Assembly: GCA_964540995.1 (NCBI GenBank)
Contig: CAZIOU010000005.1
Location: forward strand, 1-60,791
Direction: 5' to 3'
Source: JAZDLR01 sp964540995
GTDB lineage: Bacteria > Patescibacteriota > Patescibacteriia > UBA1558 > 2-01-FULL-52-15
DNA length: 60,791 nucleotides
The notes beneath the pieces were generated by a model, which saw only the letters and a list, made by a program, of their open reading frames with translations, did not search any database and was not told the origin of the DNA. Shown piece after piece: positions 30,195-39,206 of this stretch. Within the stretch, counting starts at the first letter, position 1, and every line of letters starts with the position of its first letter. A program made the position numbers and the translations under genes.

Positions 30195-30626
30195 TTATTC
30201 AGTTCCTTTGGTATGGACGCCGCGCTCCTTGTAGCGACGAGCAACCTTAATCTTGGAAGTCTCTCGCTCTATGAGTGCGCGTAACATTTCATAGTTATGA
30301 TCATGGGTACCCGTTGTCGCCAATGTTTCTTCGGCTCGGCGAATAGCTTCTTGTACTTTGTGTTCGTCAATCTCTGAAGCCATCTGTCCTGCATCGGCCA
30401 ATACTACCAAGCCATCCGGTACGATCTCGACGAAACCACCTTCAATCGCTATGAAGATTTCGTCATGAGCCGAGGTCACGATAATCTCACCATGACTCAA
30501 GACACTTACTAAGGGAATGTGGTGCGACAAAATAGTTACCTGACCCAATTGAGTCGGCAACGTGACTTGATTGACTTCACCTTCGTGAAGCACCCGTTCG
30601 GGAGTTACAATTTTTAATTTCAACAT
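30195..30626 (-). CDS. atpC: F1 ATP synthase epsilon subunit
   Basis: Part of the central stalk. The 143-residue protein has the N-terminal beta sandwich (LKLKIVTPERVLHEGEVNQV, GQVTILSHHIPLVSVL, IEGGFVEIVPDGLVVLAD) and the C-terminal helical hairpin (EEAIRRAEETL type, here VQEAIRRAEETLATT). Usual length. It is the last atp gene, separated from atpD by a palindromic element. No SD. Confidence 0.95.
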   Translation of the reverse strand: MLKLKIVTPERVLHEGEVNQVTLPTQLGQVTILSHHIPLVSVLSHGEIIVTSAHDEIFIAIEGGFVEIVPDGLVVLADAGQMASEIDEHKVQEAIRRAEETLATTGTHDHNYEMLRALIERETSKIKVARRYKERGVHTKGTE

Positions 30627-30635
30627 ATCTTTAAT

Positions 30636-30725
30636 CTGTCTTTGCGAGGAGTCTTGAGCTTAAGCGAATGACGACGAAGCAATCCCATTGAGATTGCTTC
30701 CCCCGCCGCGGGGTCGCAATGACAG
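30636..30725. repeat. Palindromic MITE-like element, copy 3 (90 bp)
   Basis: Starts CTGTCTTTGCGAGGA and ends TCGCAATGACAG, with the core GAAGCAATCCCATTGAGATT and GCTTCCCCC. Shorter than copies 1 and 2. It lies between atpD and atpC and its end forms a further hairpin GACAGTCGC-TAC-GCGACTGTC with the last codons of atpD (30721-30741). Confidence 0.8.
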
Positions 30726-30728
30726 TCG

Positions 30729-32099
30729 CTACGCGACTGTCACCTCATCAATTCCACCAACCATATAAAACGCCTGCTCTGGCTTATCATCATGTTTACC
30801 TTCCAAGATCTCGCTGAAAGCACGGATAGTCTCGGCCAAGGTCACGTACTTACCGGGGCGTCCGGTAAACTGCTCCGCCACGAAACAGGGCTGCGACAAG
30901 AATTTCTGAATCTTACGAGCACGTCCCACCAATAGCTTATCTTCATCGGATAATTCATCGATACCCAAGATGGCAATGATGTCTTGAAGATCTTTGTAGC
31001 GTTGGAGTATCTGCTGCACACCGCGAGCAACGCGATAGTGTTCTTGTCCAACAATCTCAGGATCTAGAATTACAGAGCTAGAATCAAGCGGATCAACAGC
31101 CGGATAAATAGCCAATTCAGATAACGCGCGAGAAAGTACGACGGTTGAATCCAAGTGACCGAAAGTAGTAGCTGGAGCTGGGTCAGTCAAATCGTCAGCC
31201 GGCACATAGACAGCCTGCACCGAAGTGATAGAGCCTTTCTTGGTGGATGTGATACGCTCCTGCAACTCTCCCATCTCCGTTGCTAACGTTGGTTGGTAAC
31301 CGACAGCTGATGGCATACGTCCCAAGAGAGCAGAAACTTCCGAGCCGGCCTGAGTGAAACGGAAAATATTATCAATGAAAAGTAAAACATCTTTACCTTG
31401 CGAGTCGCGGAAGTATTCGGCCATCGTCAATCCCGTCAGACCAATTCGTTGACGGGCTCCTGGTGGTTCATTCATTTGTCCGAAAACAAGAGTCGTGTTC
31501 TGCAATACACCTGACTGCTTCATTTCATGATAGAGATCATTACCTTCACGGGTACGCTCTCCGACACCAGCGAAGACGGAGAAGCCACCGTGCTCGGCAG
31601 CAATGTTGCGGATAAGCTCTTGAATGACAACTGTCTTACCGACACCCGCTCCTCCAAAAAGTCCTACCTTACCACCTTTGACGAAAGGACAGATAAGATC
31701 AATAACTTTGATACCAGTTTCAAAAATTTCAGTTTTGGTCGACTGATCAGTCAGTGCAGGGGCCTCGCGATGAATCGGCCAAGTCTCTTTGGTCGTTACT
31801 TCTTTCAAACCATCGATCGGTTCACCGAGGACATTAAACATGCGTCCCAATGTTTCTTTGCCTACTGGCACACTGATAGCCGAGCCAGTATCCGTCACTT
31901 CTACGCCTCGGCCCAAACCGTCGGTCGTACCCATTGCCACTGCCCGTACCATACCACCACCAAGATGCTTCTGCACTTCAGCGATCAAAACACCTTCACC
32001 CAAGGGTATTGATAAGGCGTTGTTGATCGAGGGCATCTGACCTTTGAACTGCACATCAACGATCGGTCCGATAATTTTCTTGACTATTCCTTTGTTCAT
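30729..32099 (-). CDS. atpD: F1 ATP synthase beta subunit
   Basis: Catalytic subunit. The 456-residue protein has the P-loop GGAGVGKTV, the GERTREGNDLYHEM segment, VLLFIDNIFRFTQAGSEVSA (Walker B) and LSRALSELAIYPAVDPLDSS. Standard order atpA-G-D-C. The last four codons before the stop overlap a hairpin created by the neighbouring repeat. A single-armed word repeat (AACTTATAACTTCCAACTAC on the minus strand) lies in the gap before its start. No SD. Confidence 0.98.
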   Translation of the reverse strand: MNKGIVKKIIGPIVDVQFKGQMPSINNALSIPLGEGVLIAEVQKHLGGGMVRAVAMGTTDGLGRGVEVTDTGSAISVPVGKETLGRMFNVLGEPIDGLKEVTTKETWPIHREAPALTDQSTKTEIFETGIKVIDLICPFVKGGKVGLFGGAGVGKTVVIQELIRNIAAEHGGFSVFAGVGERTREGNDLYHEMKQSGVLQNTTLVFGQMNEPPGARQRIGLTGLTMAEYFRDSQGKDVLLFIDNIFRFTQAGSEVSALLGRMPSAVGYQPTLATEMGELQERITSTKKGSITSVQAVYVPADDLTDPAPATTFGHLDSTVVLSRALSELAIYPAVDPLDSSSVILDPEIVGQEHYRVARGVQQILQRYKDLQDIIAILGIDELSDEDKLLVGRARKIQKFLSQPCFVAEQFTGRPGKYVTLAETIRAFSEILEGKHDDKPEQAFYMVGGIDEVTVA

Positions 32100-32160
32100 A
32101 GTAGTTGGAAGTTATAAGTTGTAATTTGAAAATTTAAAATAAATCGTACGATTATAAATA

Positions 32161-33072
32161 TTATCTGCTTAATCCTTCAGCACCAGCAGAAATCTCCGCA
32201 ATCTCGGCCGTGATACCCGCTTGTCTGACGCGGTTGAAAGCCAGTGTCAATTCATCGATCATCTCACTGGCCGAATCACTGGCATTGCGCATGGCCATCA
32301 TACGAGCGGAATGTTCTGACGCTTCTGACTCCAGCACCATCTGATACATCTGAACTTCCACTAGGCGTAACAATGCAGCGTCCAACACCTGATCCATTGA
32401 CGGCTCAAAGAGATATTCCGAGAAATGAAAGGCTGGCACATCAGTAGTAATATCATGAGCAGCGTGCGCCAAGTACCGACTGGGCTTGACCAGAGGTAAT
32501 AAATGTCGAACCCGAACTTCCTGCTTGAGACTAGAATGAAAATGAGTATAGACGACAGCGATCTCATCGTAACGCTGCTTAATAAAACCTTGGATCAAAT
32601 GTTGTGACAGAGGGATAATATCAGCTACTTCGTCTGTGATGTCATTCTTGGGATAATCAGCCATCACCGACATCTTCACCGCCGCTAGACCTTGAGCTGC
32701 ACGTTTACCAAAGGTAATAAGATCAACGGCAATATCAGGCTGGTCCCAACCTTCCTTCTTCAGAAGCTTACGCACTTTATCCACTACAGCAATATTGTAG
32801 CCACCGCACAATCCACGGTTACTTCCGATTAGGAGAACTCCCACCTTCTTAACAGGACGCTCCTGGAGCAAAGGATGTGCTTCGGTATCAACACGCTTAG
32901 CCAGATTCAAAACCAATTTCCAAGCCAAATCCGAATACTGACGAGACATTAGGACTCGTTCAACGGCACGGCGCATCTTACTAGCCGAAACCAGCTCCAT
33001 GGCTTTGGTAATTTTCTTGGTGCTGGCGACTGATTTGATGCGTCGCTTGATATCTCCGGTTAGTTGGGGCAT
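32161..33072 (-). CDS. atpG: F1 ATP synthase gamma subunit
   Basis: Central rotor shaft. The 303-residue protein has the N-terminal coiled-coil helix MPQLTGDIKRRIKSVASTKK, IGSNRGLCGGYN (family signature) and the C-terminal helix ending NRVRQAGITAEIAEISAGAE. Length is slightly above average. It lies between atpA and atpD. No SD. Confidence 0.97.
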   Translation of the reverse strand: MPQLTGDIKRRIKSVASTKKITKAMELVSASKMRRAVERVLMSRQYSDLAWKLVLNLAKRVDTEAHPLLQERPVKKVGVLLIGSNRGLCGGYNIAVVDKVRKLLKKEGWDQPDIAVDLITFGKRAAQGLAAVKMSVMADYPKNDITDEVADIIPLSQHLIQGFIKQRYDEIAVVYTHFHSSLKQEVRVRHLLPLVKPSRYLAHAAHDITTDVPAFHFSEYLFEPSMDQVLDAALLRLVEVQMYQMVLESEASEHSARMMAMRNASDSASEMIDELTLAFNRVRQAGITAEIAEISAGAEGLSR

Positions 33073-33082
33073 CTTTTTATAG

Positions 33083-33146
33083 TGACAAGTATAATGTATG
33101 AAGTATTAGCGTGGGTTCATTATACTTCCTACTTTATACTAACTAC
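33083..33146. repeat. Word-type hairpin overlapping the 3' end of atpA
   Basis: Left arm AAGTATAATGTATGAAGTAT; right arm CATTATACTTCCTACTTTAT, ACTAACTACTT. The right arm includes the atpA stop and the codons for its last residues VVSIK. The words match those at 2580-2648 and 54506-54635. Confidence 0.7.
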
Positions 33147-34637
33147 TTCTTCAATAGCTTTCTTCAACTTCTCCTCATTATCCGCTGATAACTCTCCTGT
33201 CTTAGCAATGTCAGCTAATAAGTCAGGGTAATTGGCATCAAGATGTTCATAGAAGTTAGTTTCGAATTGCTTCAGCTGATCGACTGCTATTTGGTCCAAT
33301 AAACCATTAACCGCAGCGTAGAGAATCGTCACCTGATAATGAACTGCGATCGGTCGATATTGACCTTGTTTCAATAACTCGACGATACGCTTACCTCGGT
33401 TTAAACGGCTCTGTGTCTCTTCATCCAGATCTGATCCAAATTGCGCGAAGCCTTCTAACTCTCGGTATTGCGCCATATCCAATTTGAGACGACCAGCCAC
33501 TTTCTTCATGGCTTTGATCTGCGCAGCTGATCCGACACGAGAAACAGAAATACCGACGTTAACCGCTGGACGGAAACCCTGATAGAAAAGATCGGCTTCC
33601 AAGAAGATCTGACCATCAGTAATGGAAATAACATTGGTAGGAATATAAGCTGAGATATCGCCAGCCTGCGTCTCAATAATAGGCAGAGCGGTTAATGATC
33701 CGCCGCCATTATCAGTATTCAAGCGAGCAGAGCGCTCCAACAAACGAGAGTGTAAGTAAAAAATATCTCCTGGGTAAGCTTCCCGTCCTGGTGGGCGTCG
33801 GAGCAACAACGAGATTTGGCGGTAAGCAACAGCTTGTTTGGATAAATCATCGTACACAATCAATACGTCTTTACCTTGGTCCATGAAGTATTCGGCCATA
33901 GCACAGCCCGCATAGGGAGCGATAAATGACATAGCAGCTGGATCAGAGGCTCCGGCTACTACTACCGTGGTATAGCTCATAGCACCAGCTTCTTCTAGAC
34001 GGGCAATAATCTGAGCCACTTTGGATTCCTTCTGACTAATAGCTACATAGATACACAATACACCGCTATCTTTCTGATTGAGAATAGTATCGATAGCAAT
34101 CGCTGTCTTACCAGTCTGACGATCACCAATGATCAGCTCGCGCTGTCCGCGACCGATCGGGATCATAGCGTCAATTGATTTGATACCTGTCTGCAGTGGC
34201 ACCGTGACTGACTGACGAGTAATAACTCCAGGAGCAACTTTCTCTACGGGATTAAACCGCTTGGTTTTGAGAGCACCTTTACCATCCACCGGTTGCCCAA
34301 GAGCATTGACGACGCGACCAATAACTTCTTCGCCCACCGGAACTTCTAATACTCGGCCAGTACAGCGCACCGTATCGCCTTCACGTAATTGCAAATAGTC
34401 GCCCAAGATCATGACACCGATGACGTCTTCTTCTAAGTTCAAGACAACACCTTCAATCTTCTCACCGGAGCCGCTTTCTAACTCTACCATTTCCATAGCC
34501 AAAGCTTTGGACAAACCAGAAACCGTAGCGATGCCGTCTCCTACTTCAATAATATGTCCTACGCGTTCTTCGCTAGGAGCGAATTCCAAACCCTCAATTT
34601 TCTTCTGTAAATGTTTGATCAGATAATCGTGAGACAT
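33129..34637 (-). CDS. atpA: F1 ATP synthase alpha subunit
   Basis: Non-catalytic nucleotide-binding subunit. The 502-residue protein has the P-loop GDRQTGKTA, the DEDD-less Walker B VLIVYDDLSKQAVAYRQISL, RRPPGREAYPGDIFYLHSRL and ERSARL, all typical. It starts 4 nt after atpH. Its C-terminal end is written in the word repeat described at 33083-33146. No SD. Confidence 0.98.
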   Translation of the reverse strand: MSHDYLIKHLQKKIEGLEFAPSEERVGHIIEVGDGIATVSGLSKALAMEMVELESGSGEKIEGVVLNLEEDVIGVMILGDYLQLREGDTVRCTGRVLEVPVGEEVIGRVVNALGQPVDGKGALKTKRFNPVEKVAPGVITRQSVTVPLQTGIKSIDAMIPIGRGQRELIIGDRQTGKTAIAIDTILNQKDSGVLCIYVAISQKESKVAQIIARLEEAGAMSYTTVVVAGASDPAAMSFIAPYAGCAMAEYFMDQGKDVLIVYDDLSKQAVAYRQISLLLRRPPGREAYPGDIFYLHSRLLERSARLNTDNGGGSLTALPIIETQAGDISAYIPTNVISITDGQIFLEADLFYQGFRPAVNVGISVSRVGSAAQIKAMKKVAGRLKLDMAQYRELEGFAQFGSDLDEETQSRLNRGKRIVELLKQGQYRPIAVHYQVTILYAAVNGLLDQIAVDQLKQFETNFYEHLDANYPDLLADIAKTGELSADNEEKLKKAIEEVVSIK

Positions 34638-34641
34638 ACTA

Positions 34642-35043
34642 TTATTCGTTTAATAATTGTTGTTGTAATGAAGCTAAGCGATGATTGATAGTCGCATCCA
34701 ATTGCTGGTCACCATACATAAGCTTAAATCCTCCGATGATGCTAGAATCAATCACTTCTTCTAGGTCTACTGGCTTACCTAAATGTTTGTGACACCAGCG
34801 ACTAATCGTAGCTAACATCTCTGGTCCGACTGGATGACGGGTAATAACTTTGACCAAGACTTTACCTTCAGCCTCTCGAACTGCCTGTTCCAGAGCTAAG
34901 CGTATCTTGGGCCAGCGACTGATCAGGCGTTGACTCTTAAGCCACAAGAAAGCTGACTCGATAACCGCATCAAGTGCTTTACCTTTCTTATCTTCGGTAG
35001 CACCGATGATAGCTTGGGCAATAGTTTTATCGGCGATTTTCAT
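34642..35043 (-). CDS. atpH: F1Fo ATP synthase delta subunit, short form
   Basis: Links F1 to the peripheral stalk. At 133 residues it is shorter than the usual 175-180; it retains a helical N-terminal part (AQAIIGATEDKKGKALDAVI) and the C-terminal region KVLVKVITRHPVGPEMLATI with GGFKLMYGDQQLDATINHRL (family motif G....GD...D.S...RL). It overlaps the end of atpF by 17 nt. No SD. Position and C-terminal motif make the assignment secure. Confidence 0.9.
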   Translation of the reverse strand: MKIADKTIAQAIIGATEDKKGKALDAVIESAFLWLKSQRLISRWPKIRLALEQAVREAEGKVLVKVITRHPVGPEMLATISRWCHKHLGKPVDLEEVIDSSIIGGFKLMYGDQQLDATINHRLASLQQQLLNE

Positions 35044-35542
35044 GTGATTTGAGTGAAGTTACTTGTTCAGAAATAAAGGTACGATCTTTGTGCGTGTCAA
35101 TCTTTTGATTCAACAGTTTAGCACTGGCAGTAACTACCAGCTCAATCATCTCTTCCCGCGCATCAGCAACAAGTTTATCCTTCTCTACCTGAATCTGTTG
35201 CTTAGCATCAGCCACGATCTGCTGGGTCTTGGCTTCAGTTTCTTTCATAATAGCCGAGCGCTTCAACTCTGCCTGCTGACGAGCTTCGGCCAAAATTTCA
35301 GCCGCTTCCTTCTTGCTGGCTGCTAATTGTCGCTTGGTCTGTTCGGCGGTCTCTTGTATTGTCCGTTCGATAACTTTGGCCTGATCCAAACTCTGGCCGA
35401 TGATCTTACCTCGTTCGGCCATGACTTTGGTCAGAGGCTTCAAGGCGAAACGATAAATAACGAAGAATACAATAGCAAAATTGATCAGCTGCGCTAGCAT
35501 CAAGGTCCAATCAATATGAAATGTCTTAATTAATTCTTCCAT
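35027..35542 (-). CDS. atpF: Fo ATP synthase subunit b
   Basis: Peripheral stalk. The 171-residue protein has one N-terminal membrane helix (LMLAQLINFAIVFFVIYRFA), then a long Ala/Lys/Glu-rich coiled coil (KPLTKVMAERGKIIGQSLDQ, KRQLAASKKEAAEILAEARQ). Standard architecture. It lies between atpE and atpH and overlaps the latter. No SD. Confidence 0.95.
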   Translation of the reverse strand: MEELIKTFHIDWTLMLAQLINFAIVFFVIYRFALKPLTKVMAERGKIIGQSLDQAKVIERTIQETAEQTKRQLAASKKEAAEILAEARQQAELKRSAIMKETEAKTQQIVADAKQQIQVEKDKLVADAREEMIELVVTASAKLLNQKIDTHKDRTFISEQVTSLKSHENRR

Positions 35543-35568
35543 TGCTCATTATGATTAATAATTCATTC

Positions 35569-35593
35569 CCGTATTCTTTCGAAAAGAATACGG
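35569..35593. repeat. Intra-operon hairpin between atpE and atpF
   Basis: CCGTATTCTT-TCGA-AAAGAATACGG, a stable stem just after atpE. Such hairpins may protect the highly expressed atpE message. There is no T-tract. Confidence 0.65.
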
Positions 35594-35609
35594 AGAGAAA
35601 TATCAATGA

Positions 35610-35822
35610 CTATTTGATACTGAAAGCAATAATCAAAGCGTAAATAGCGATAGCTTCAGCAAAAGCTGAAACCAAAAGCATAGGCACTAAGATCTTGCCG
35701 GTGGCTTCTGGGTTGCGACCGATAGCTTCCATAGCTTTGGCACCGATCTTACCGATGGCCAGAGCTGGAGCCATAGCACCGATAGCGATTGCTGCTGCTT
35801 TGGCTAATGGGATAAAATCCAT
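35610..35822 (-). CDS. atpE: Fo ATP synthase subunit c
   Basis: Rotor ring subunit. The 70-residue protein has two hydrophobic helices joined by the polar loop GRNPEA, and the ion-binding Glu in SAFAEAIAIYAL. The residue after this Glu is Ala rather than Ser/Thr and the first helix lacks the Gln of sodium-type rings, so proton coupling is the better guess. A weak AGGA lies about 10 nt before the ATG, the only hint of an SD in the operon, fitting the need for many copies. Confidence 0.96.
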   Translation of the reverse strand: MDFIPLAKAAAIAIGAMAPALAIGKIGAKAMEAIGRNPEATGKILVPMLLVSAFAEAIAIYALIIAFSIK

Positions 35823-35894
35823 ATTGATTGTTCCTGGTAATTTCTTTGGATCGGACGATTATTGTTTTGTTTAACGTCCCCGGGGAAACTACGT

Positions 35895-35990
35895 TTGGTT
35901 AATAAATAGTTACTAGATTAGTAACTTATTATTAGTCACTAGGTTAGAAATTCTTCCCTAATAACTACTAACAAATAACTAATGACTGCC
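35895..35990. repeat. Intergenic hairpin of TTAGTTA/TAACTAA words
   Basis: Between atpB and atpE. Left arm words GGTTAATAAATAGTTACTAG, ATTAGTAACTTATTATTAGT; right arm words CTAATAACTACTAACAAATA, ACTAATGACT. The right arm runs over the atpB stop. A small CCCCGGGG palindrome precedes it near 35877. Confidence 0.65.
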
Positions 35991-36818
35991 TTCTTCCGAA
36001 TGATCCTGCGCTGCGATAGTAAAATACACCAAGGTCAAAACAGAAAAGATTAAGGCCTGTATCAAACCAACCATGACTTCCAAGAACATGAAGGGAATCG
36101 GCAAGATGAAAGCAAATAAAGCCGCCATAGCCGCCAATAATACTTCACCGGCGAAGACGTTACCAAATAACCGGAAGGATAGCGAAGCTACTTTGGCGAA
36201 CTCACCGATAATTTCGATTAGTCCGACGAAGAATTGAATCGGGTTGACGATGATAGCTGCTTTATTGTGTCGCATATCAGCTGGTATCGCCATTAACGTT
36301 TTGACATTGATAAATTTATTAAAATACTTCCAGCCGCCCACAATCATCACACCGAAAACATTGGCGGCGATGATAGAAAATAAACTCAATGCCAAGGTTG
36401 TATTGACGTCAGCCGTACCACCACGGAGAAGAGGAACGAACACACTATGGCCTTCTGCCTGCTCGATCCAACCGATAGAACCCACTCCTGGCAACAGGCC
36501 TAACCAGTTATTGATAATGATGAAAATAAAAACAGCAAAAACTAAAGGAAATATTTTTACTGTTATGGCTCGGTCATTGGTCACCGAATCAGCTAGATTC
36601 ATAGCGGCATCGATGATCGCTTCTGCGGTAGCTTGCAGTTTGCCCGGTATGGCTTTTGCCTTCTTACCGATGACAAGACTCAATACGACGATGATTAGAA
36701 CTGCTATCCAGCTGGTGAGCAATGAATTGGTGATCGTTAGCGGACCAACATGCGCAATAGGTTCGGCAAAAATAGTTGACTCGTGACTAACTTCAGTTGT
36801 AACCGGCGTAGCTTCCAT
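35979..36818 (-). CDS. atpB: Fo ATP synthase subunit a
   Basis: Forms the half channels and stator against the c ring. The 279-residue protein has several membrane helices; the essential Arg is in SLSFRLFGNVFAGEVLLAAM, and the last helices read IPFMFLEVMVGLIQALIFSV and LTLVYFTIAAQDH. The N-terminus is acidic and outside. It is the second gene of the operon, after the AtpZ/AtpI-like gene. No SD. Confidence 0.97.
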   Translation of the reverse strand: MEATPVTTEVSHESTIFAEPIAHVGPLTITNSLLTSWIAVLIIVVLSLVIGKKAKAIPGKLQATAEAIIDAAMNLADSVTNDRAITVKIFPLVFAVFIFIIINNWLGLLPGVGSIGWIEQAEGHSVFVPLLRGGTADVNTTLALSLFSIIAANVFGVMIVGGWKYFNKFINVKTLMAIPADMRHNKAAIIVNPIQFFVGLIEIIGEFAKVASLSFRLFGNVFAGEVLLAAMAALFAFILPIPFMFLEVMVGLIQALIFSVLTLVYFTIAAQDHSEEGSH

Positions 36819-36829
36819 GATAATTCAAA

Positions 36830-37057
36830 TTATTGATAACGTTTGGCTAAGCGTAACAGACCGATAACCGTCCCCACGAAAGCCAACAACATACAAACGA
36901 GCAACCACAGGGGCTGACTCGAGAAACGCTGATCTAACCATCGACCCAACCACAATCCTGCCAAGGCCGGACCAACGATCCAACCGGTAGCTTGCGCGCC
37001 GATGGCCAAAGCCAGTGTCTGCCACTTTTTGTCCTTAGGATCTCCCTTTTGGTTCAT
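36830..37057 (-). CDS. AtpZ/AtpI-like small membrane protein
   Basis: The 75-residue protein has two membrane helices: GAQATGWIVGPALAGLWLGR and LWLLVCMLLAFVGTVIGLLR, with the pattern P..G...G..LD.......W......G...G seen in the F0F1-ATPase assembly factor family (AtpZ/AtpI). It leads the atp operon, the usual place. It may help assemble the c ring. No SD. Confidence 0.8.
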   Translation of the reverse strand: MNQKGDPKDKKWQTLALAIGAQATGWIVGPALAGLWLGRWLDQRFSSQPLWLLVCMLLAFVGTVIGLLRLAKRYQ

Positions 37058-37113
37058 GCGATTATAATCAAAAAAGGCCTTAACTGGGTCTTCTGACTGA
37101 AACGAACGCCATT

Positions 37114-37142
37114 AGTATAGAGGAATTTAGCAAAAGGGTCAA
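37114..37142 (-). promoter_or_regulatory. Predicted promoter of the ATP synthase operon
   Basis: Minus strand TTGACC (37137-37142), 17-nt spacer, TATACT (37114-37119). Transcription start near 37107, about 50 nt before the first gene. The remainder of the gap to 37262 is AT-rich; a TATAAT at 37188-37193 could serve the plus-strand gene, but its -35 is weak. Confidence 0.75.
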
Positions 37143-37262
37143 CGATTTTTTTATTAGAATTTCTTATTCATTCAATATTGACAAATCTATAATATTGTGA
37201 CAAAACTACCCATAGTTCGATCTTTTTAGTGGCGACTCACTTACCCTAGCTATGGAGGAAGT

Positions 37263-37592
37263 ATGTTTCTGGTCATTGGTCAGTTTCGAGATGAAAAGAT
37301 GCATCAAATCTATACGTCAGTACTTTTATTAACTACTGATCCTCAGCTAGCCTATGACACTGCGCTCCAGCCAGAAAAATGCGGACACCGATTTGGAGAA
37401 GATTCGCATGTATATATTCTTGGTCTTCAGCCGGATAAAATCCAGACAAAAGCCAATGGCAGGCCCAAATACGTTTTGTGGCATGAATCTGCAGACTGGC
37501 TCGGTGGTCCACCATTCCGACGTATCAGATCTAGTTTCAAGGACTTAATTAGGGAAAACCCTGATAGGCTGGCAGCAGCACTGAACGACTAA
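37263..37592 (+). CDS. Orphan small protein, 109 residues
   Basis: Not recognised. It starts MFLVIGQFRDEKMHQIYTSV, has a central HVYILGLQPDKIQTKANGRP and ends DLIRENPDRLAAALND. It looks soluble, with mixed strands then a C-terminal helix. A GGAGG SD lies 6 nt before the ATG and a strong terminator follows, so it is a single-gene cassette of the SD-bearing class, divergent from the atp operon. Confidence 0.75.
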   Translation: MFLVIGQFRDEKMHQIYTSVLLLTTDPQLAYDTALQPEKCGHRFGEDSHVYILGLQPDKIQTKANGRPKYVLWHESADWLGGPPFRRIRSSFKDLIRENPDRLAAALND

Positions 37593-37647
37593 ACGGTCAT
37601 CTGACATTATTTTGTAAATCTTGCCACTCGACAACCATAGAAGATCC

Positions 37648-37689
37648 GACCCCAGACTATCTCTCCGGAGATTGGCTGGGGTCTTTTTT
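37648..37689 (+). terminator. Rho-independent terminator after the 37263 gene
   Basis: GACCCCAG (37648-37655) and CTGGGGTC (37676-37683) with an inner ATCTC-TCCG-GAGAT stem, followed by TTTTTT. Confidence 0.93.
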
Positions 37690-37718
37690 GTTAGCATAGA
37701 TACAATCGCTATGCTCCA

Positions 37719-39194
37719 CTAATTCTTGATTTCAATCGTTTTGTCGCTAAACAACAAAACAAAATGATCTGATCTGTATTTGACGCGCAATTCTGAAAAC
37801 GCAGGATCGATTTTGCCTTGTTCATCAAAAAAGATCGGCATGAATTCAGTTTGCAGAAAAAGATACAAAGGCCCTTCGACATTTACTGATTGACCAGCCG
37901 CTGGCATCTTCACCGTCGCAATAGGCATGTCCGCATAATAACTTAAAGTATCACCTACTGGCCACGCTAATTGATAAAATCGATCGCTCGGCTGTCGCAG
38001 TACTTTGACCGTCTGACCGATGGATTTTAATTCCGAATCAAAAGCGAAGTGCAACCCAGGCATTATCGATCGGCCTACTTGATAACTTATACCAACCACG
38101 AGGGCCATCAATACCACACCGCTAATCAATAACCATCGTCGAGCGAAAGTAAATTTCTGATTAAATATAGTAGAAATAAAGCTAAGAACGCATACTAACG
38201 ATAACGCCATGAAAGGATAAGCCGGCAATATATAGGTTGGAATATGTGTCTTGAATAGTGAATAGAGAATTATTATCCCTAGTGACGACAAGCTAGACGC
38301 CAACCACAACTTCTTAGTCACACTCGAACTACTCCACCGCTTCCAGCTAACAAGGCCCGCTAGCAAAGATAAAATCCATAGCGTGTACCATGGTTGGGCT
38401 AATTTCCCCAAAGTAACAAAGTAATCATACCAATGTGTCGCTTGTAAACCGAAACCTTGGGTTGCACGCTGTAAGACATTAAAGCCCAGATACGTAGTCC
38501 AGAAAGTTTGACCATAAATCGAAGCCTCATACCAGTGCCACGGGACAACAATCAACAGAGCCAAGGCGGTGCCGAAATAAAACCAGCGTGAACGTAGCCA
38601 CTGCCACTGATGATATACGCCGGAGAAAACTAGTAAAATCGGTAGGATGCTAATGGCCGCTACACTCTTGGTCATGATAGCTAGAGCGATAGCAGGAGCG
38701 ATCACCGATGCATATTTCGGTTGCTGCCAACTCCTGATCAACCAATACAACACCAGTAGGAAGAAAGCTATCAGAAGTCCGTCAACGCGCACTTGGCGCA
38801 TGACGATGAACCAATAGGGAATAGTAGTTAGTATTAACGCCGACAGTACAGACCAATGGCGTTTCAGACCTAATTGATTAGCGATAAGGAAAAGTAGCAG
38901 CGCCACAGCCAGAGCTGACAAAACCGAAGGCAGACGATAGGCCCACTCATGGTCACCGAATAATGAGGTGCTGATCATGGCTAACCAGAAATAGAGCGGC
39001 GGCTTCTCTAACCAAGGGTGACCAAATTGTTGTAGCGAAAGCAACGAAGAAGAATGCAACGTATCATGAGTAACTCGTGCATAAATGACTTCATCGTAGG
39101 CGGTCAGCGGTAAGGCGTTGAGCTGCCAAGTTAGAACGACAGTGACAACACTAGCAAGCACAATTATCAACCAATAGGATTTTAGAAATTTCAT
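37719..39194 (-). CDS. GT-C family membrane glycosyltransferase (ArnT/PMT-like)
   Basis: A 491-residue polytopic protein with about ten or more hydrophobic helices. The first outer loop has YDEVIYARV, the acidic pair typical of GT-C transferases that use polyprenyl-phosphate sugars, then HPWLEKPPLYFWLAM, a hallmark of the ArnT/PMT_2 group. A soluble C-terminal domain (about 390-491) is outside. It likely moves a sugar from a lipid carrier to a surface protein or glycan; the adjacent pseudopilin is a possible substrate, by context only. No SD. Confidence 0.88.
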   Translation of the reverse strand: MKFLKSYWLIIVLASVVTVVLTWQLNALPLTAYDEVIYARVTHDTLHSSSLLSLQQFGHPWLEKPPLYFWLAMISTSLFGDHEWAYRLPSVLSALAVALLLFLIANQLGLKRHWSVLSALILTTIPYWFIVMRQVRVDGLLIAFFLLVLYWLIRSWQQPKYASVIAPAIALAIMTKSVAAISILPILLVFSGVYHQWQWLRSRWFYFGTALALLIVVPWHWYEASIYGQTFWTTYLGFNVLQRATQGFGLQATHWYDYFVTLGKLAQPWYTLWILSLLAGLVSWKRWSSSSVTKKLWLASSLSSLGIIILYSLFKTHIPTYILPAYPFMALSLVCVLSFISTIFNQKFTFARRWLLISGVVLMALVVGISYQVGRSIMPGLHFAFDSELKSIGQTVKVLRQPSDRFYQLAWPVGDTLSYYADMPIATVKMPAAGQSVNVEGPLYLFLQTEFMPIFFDEQGKIDPAFSELRVKYRSDHFVLLFSDKTIEIKN

Positions 39195-39206
39195 GCTGTA
39201 TATCTA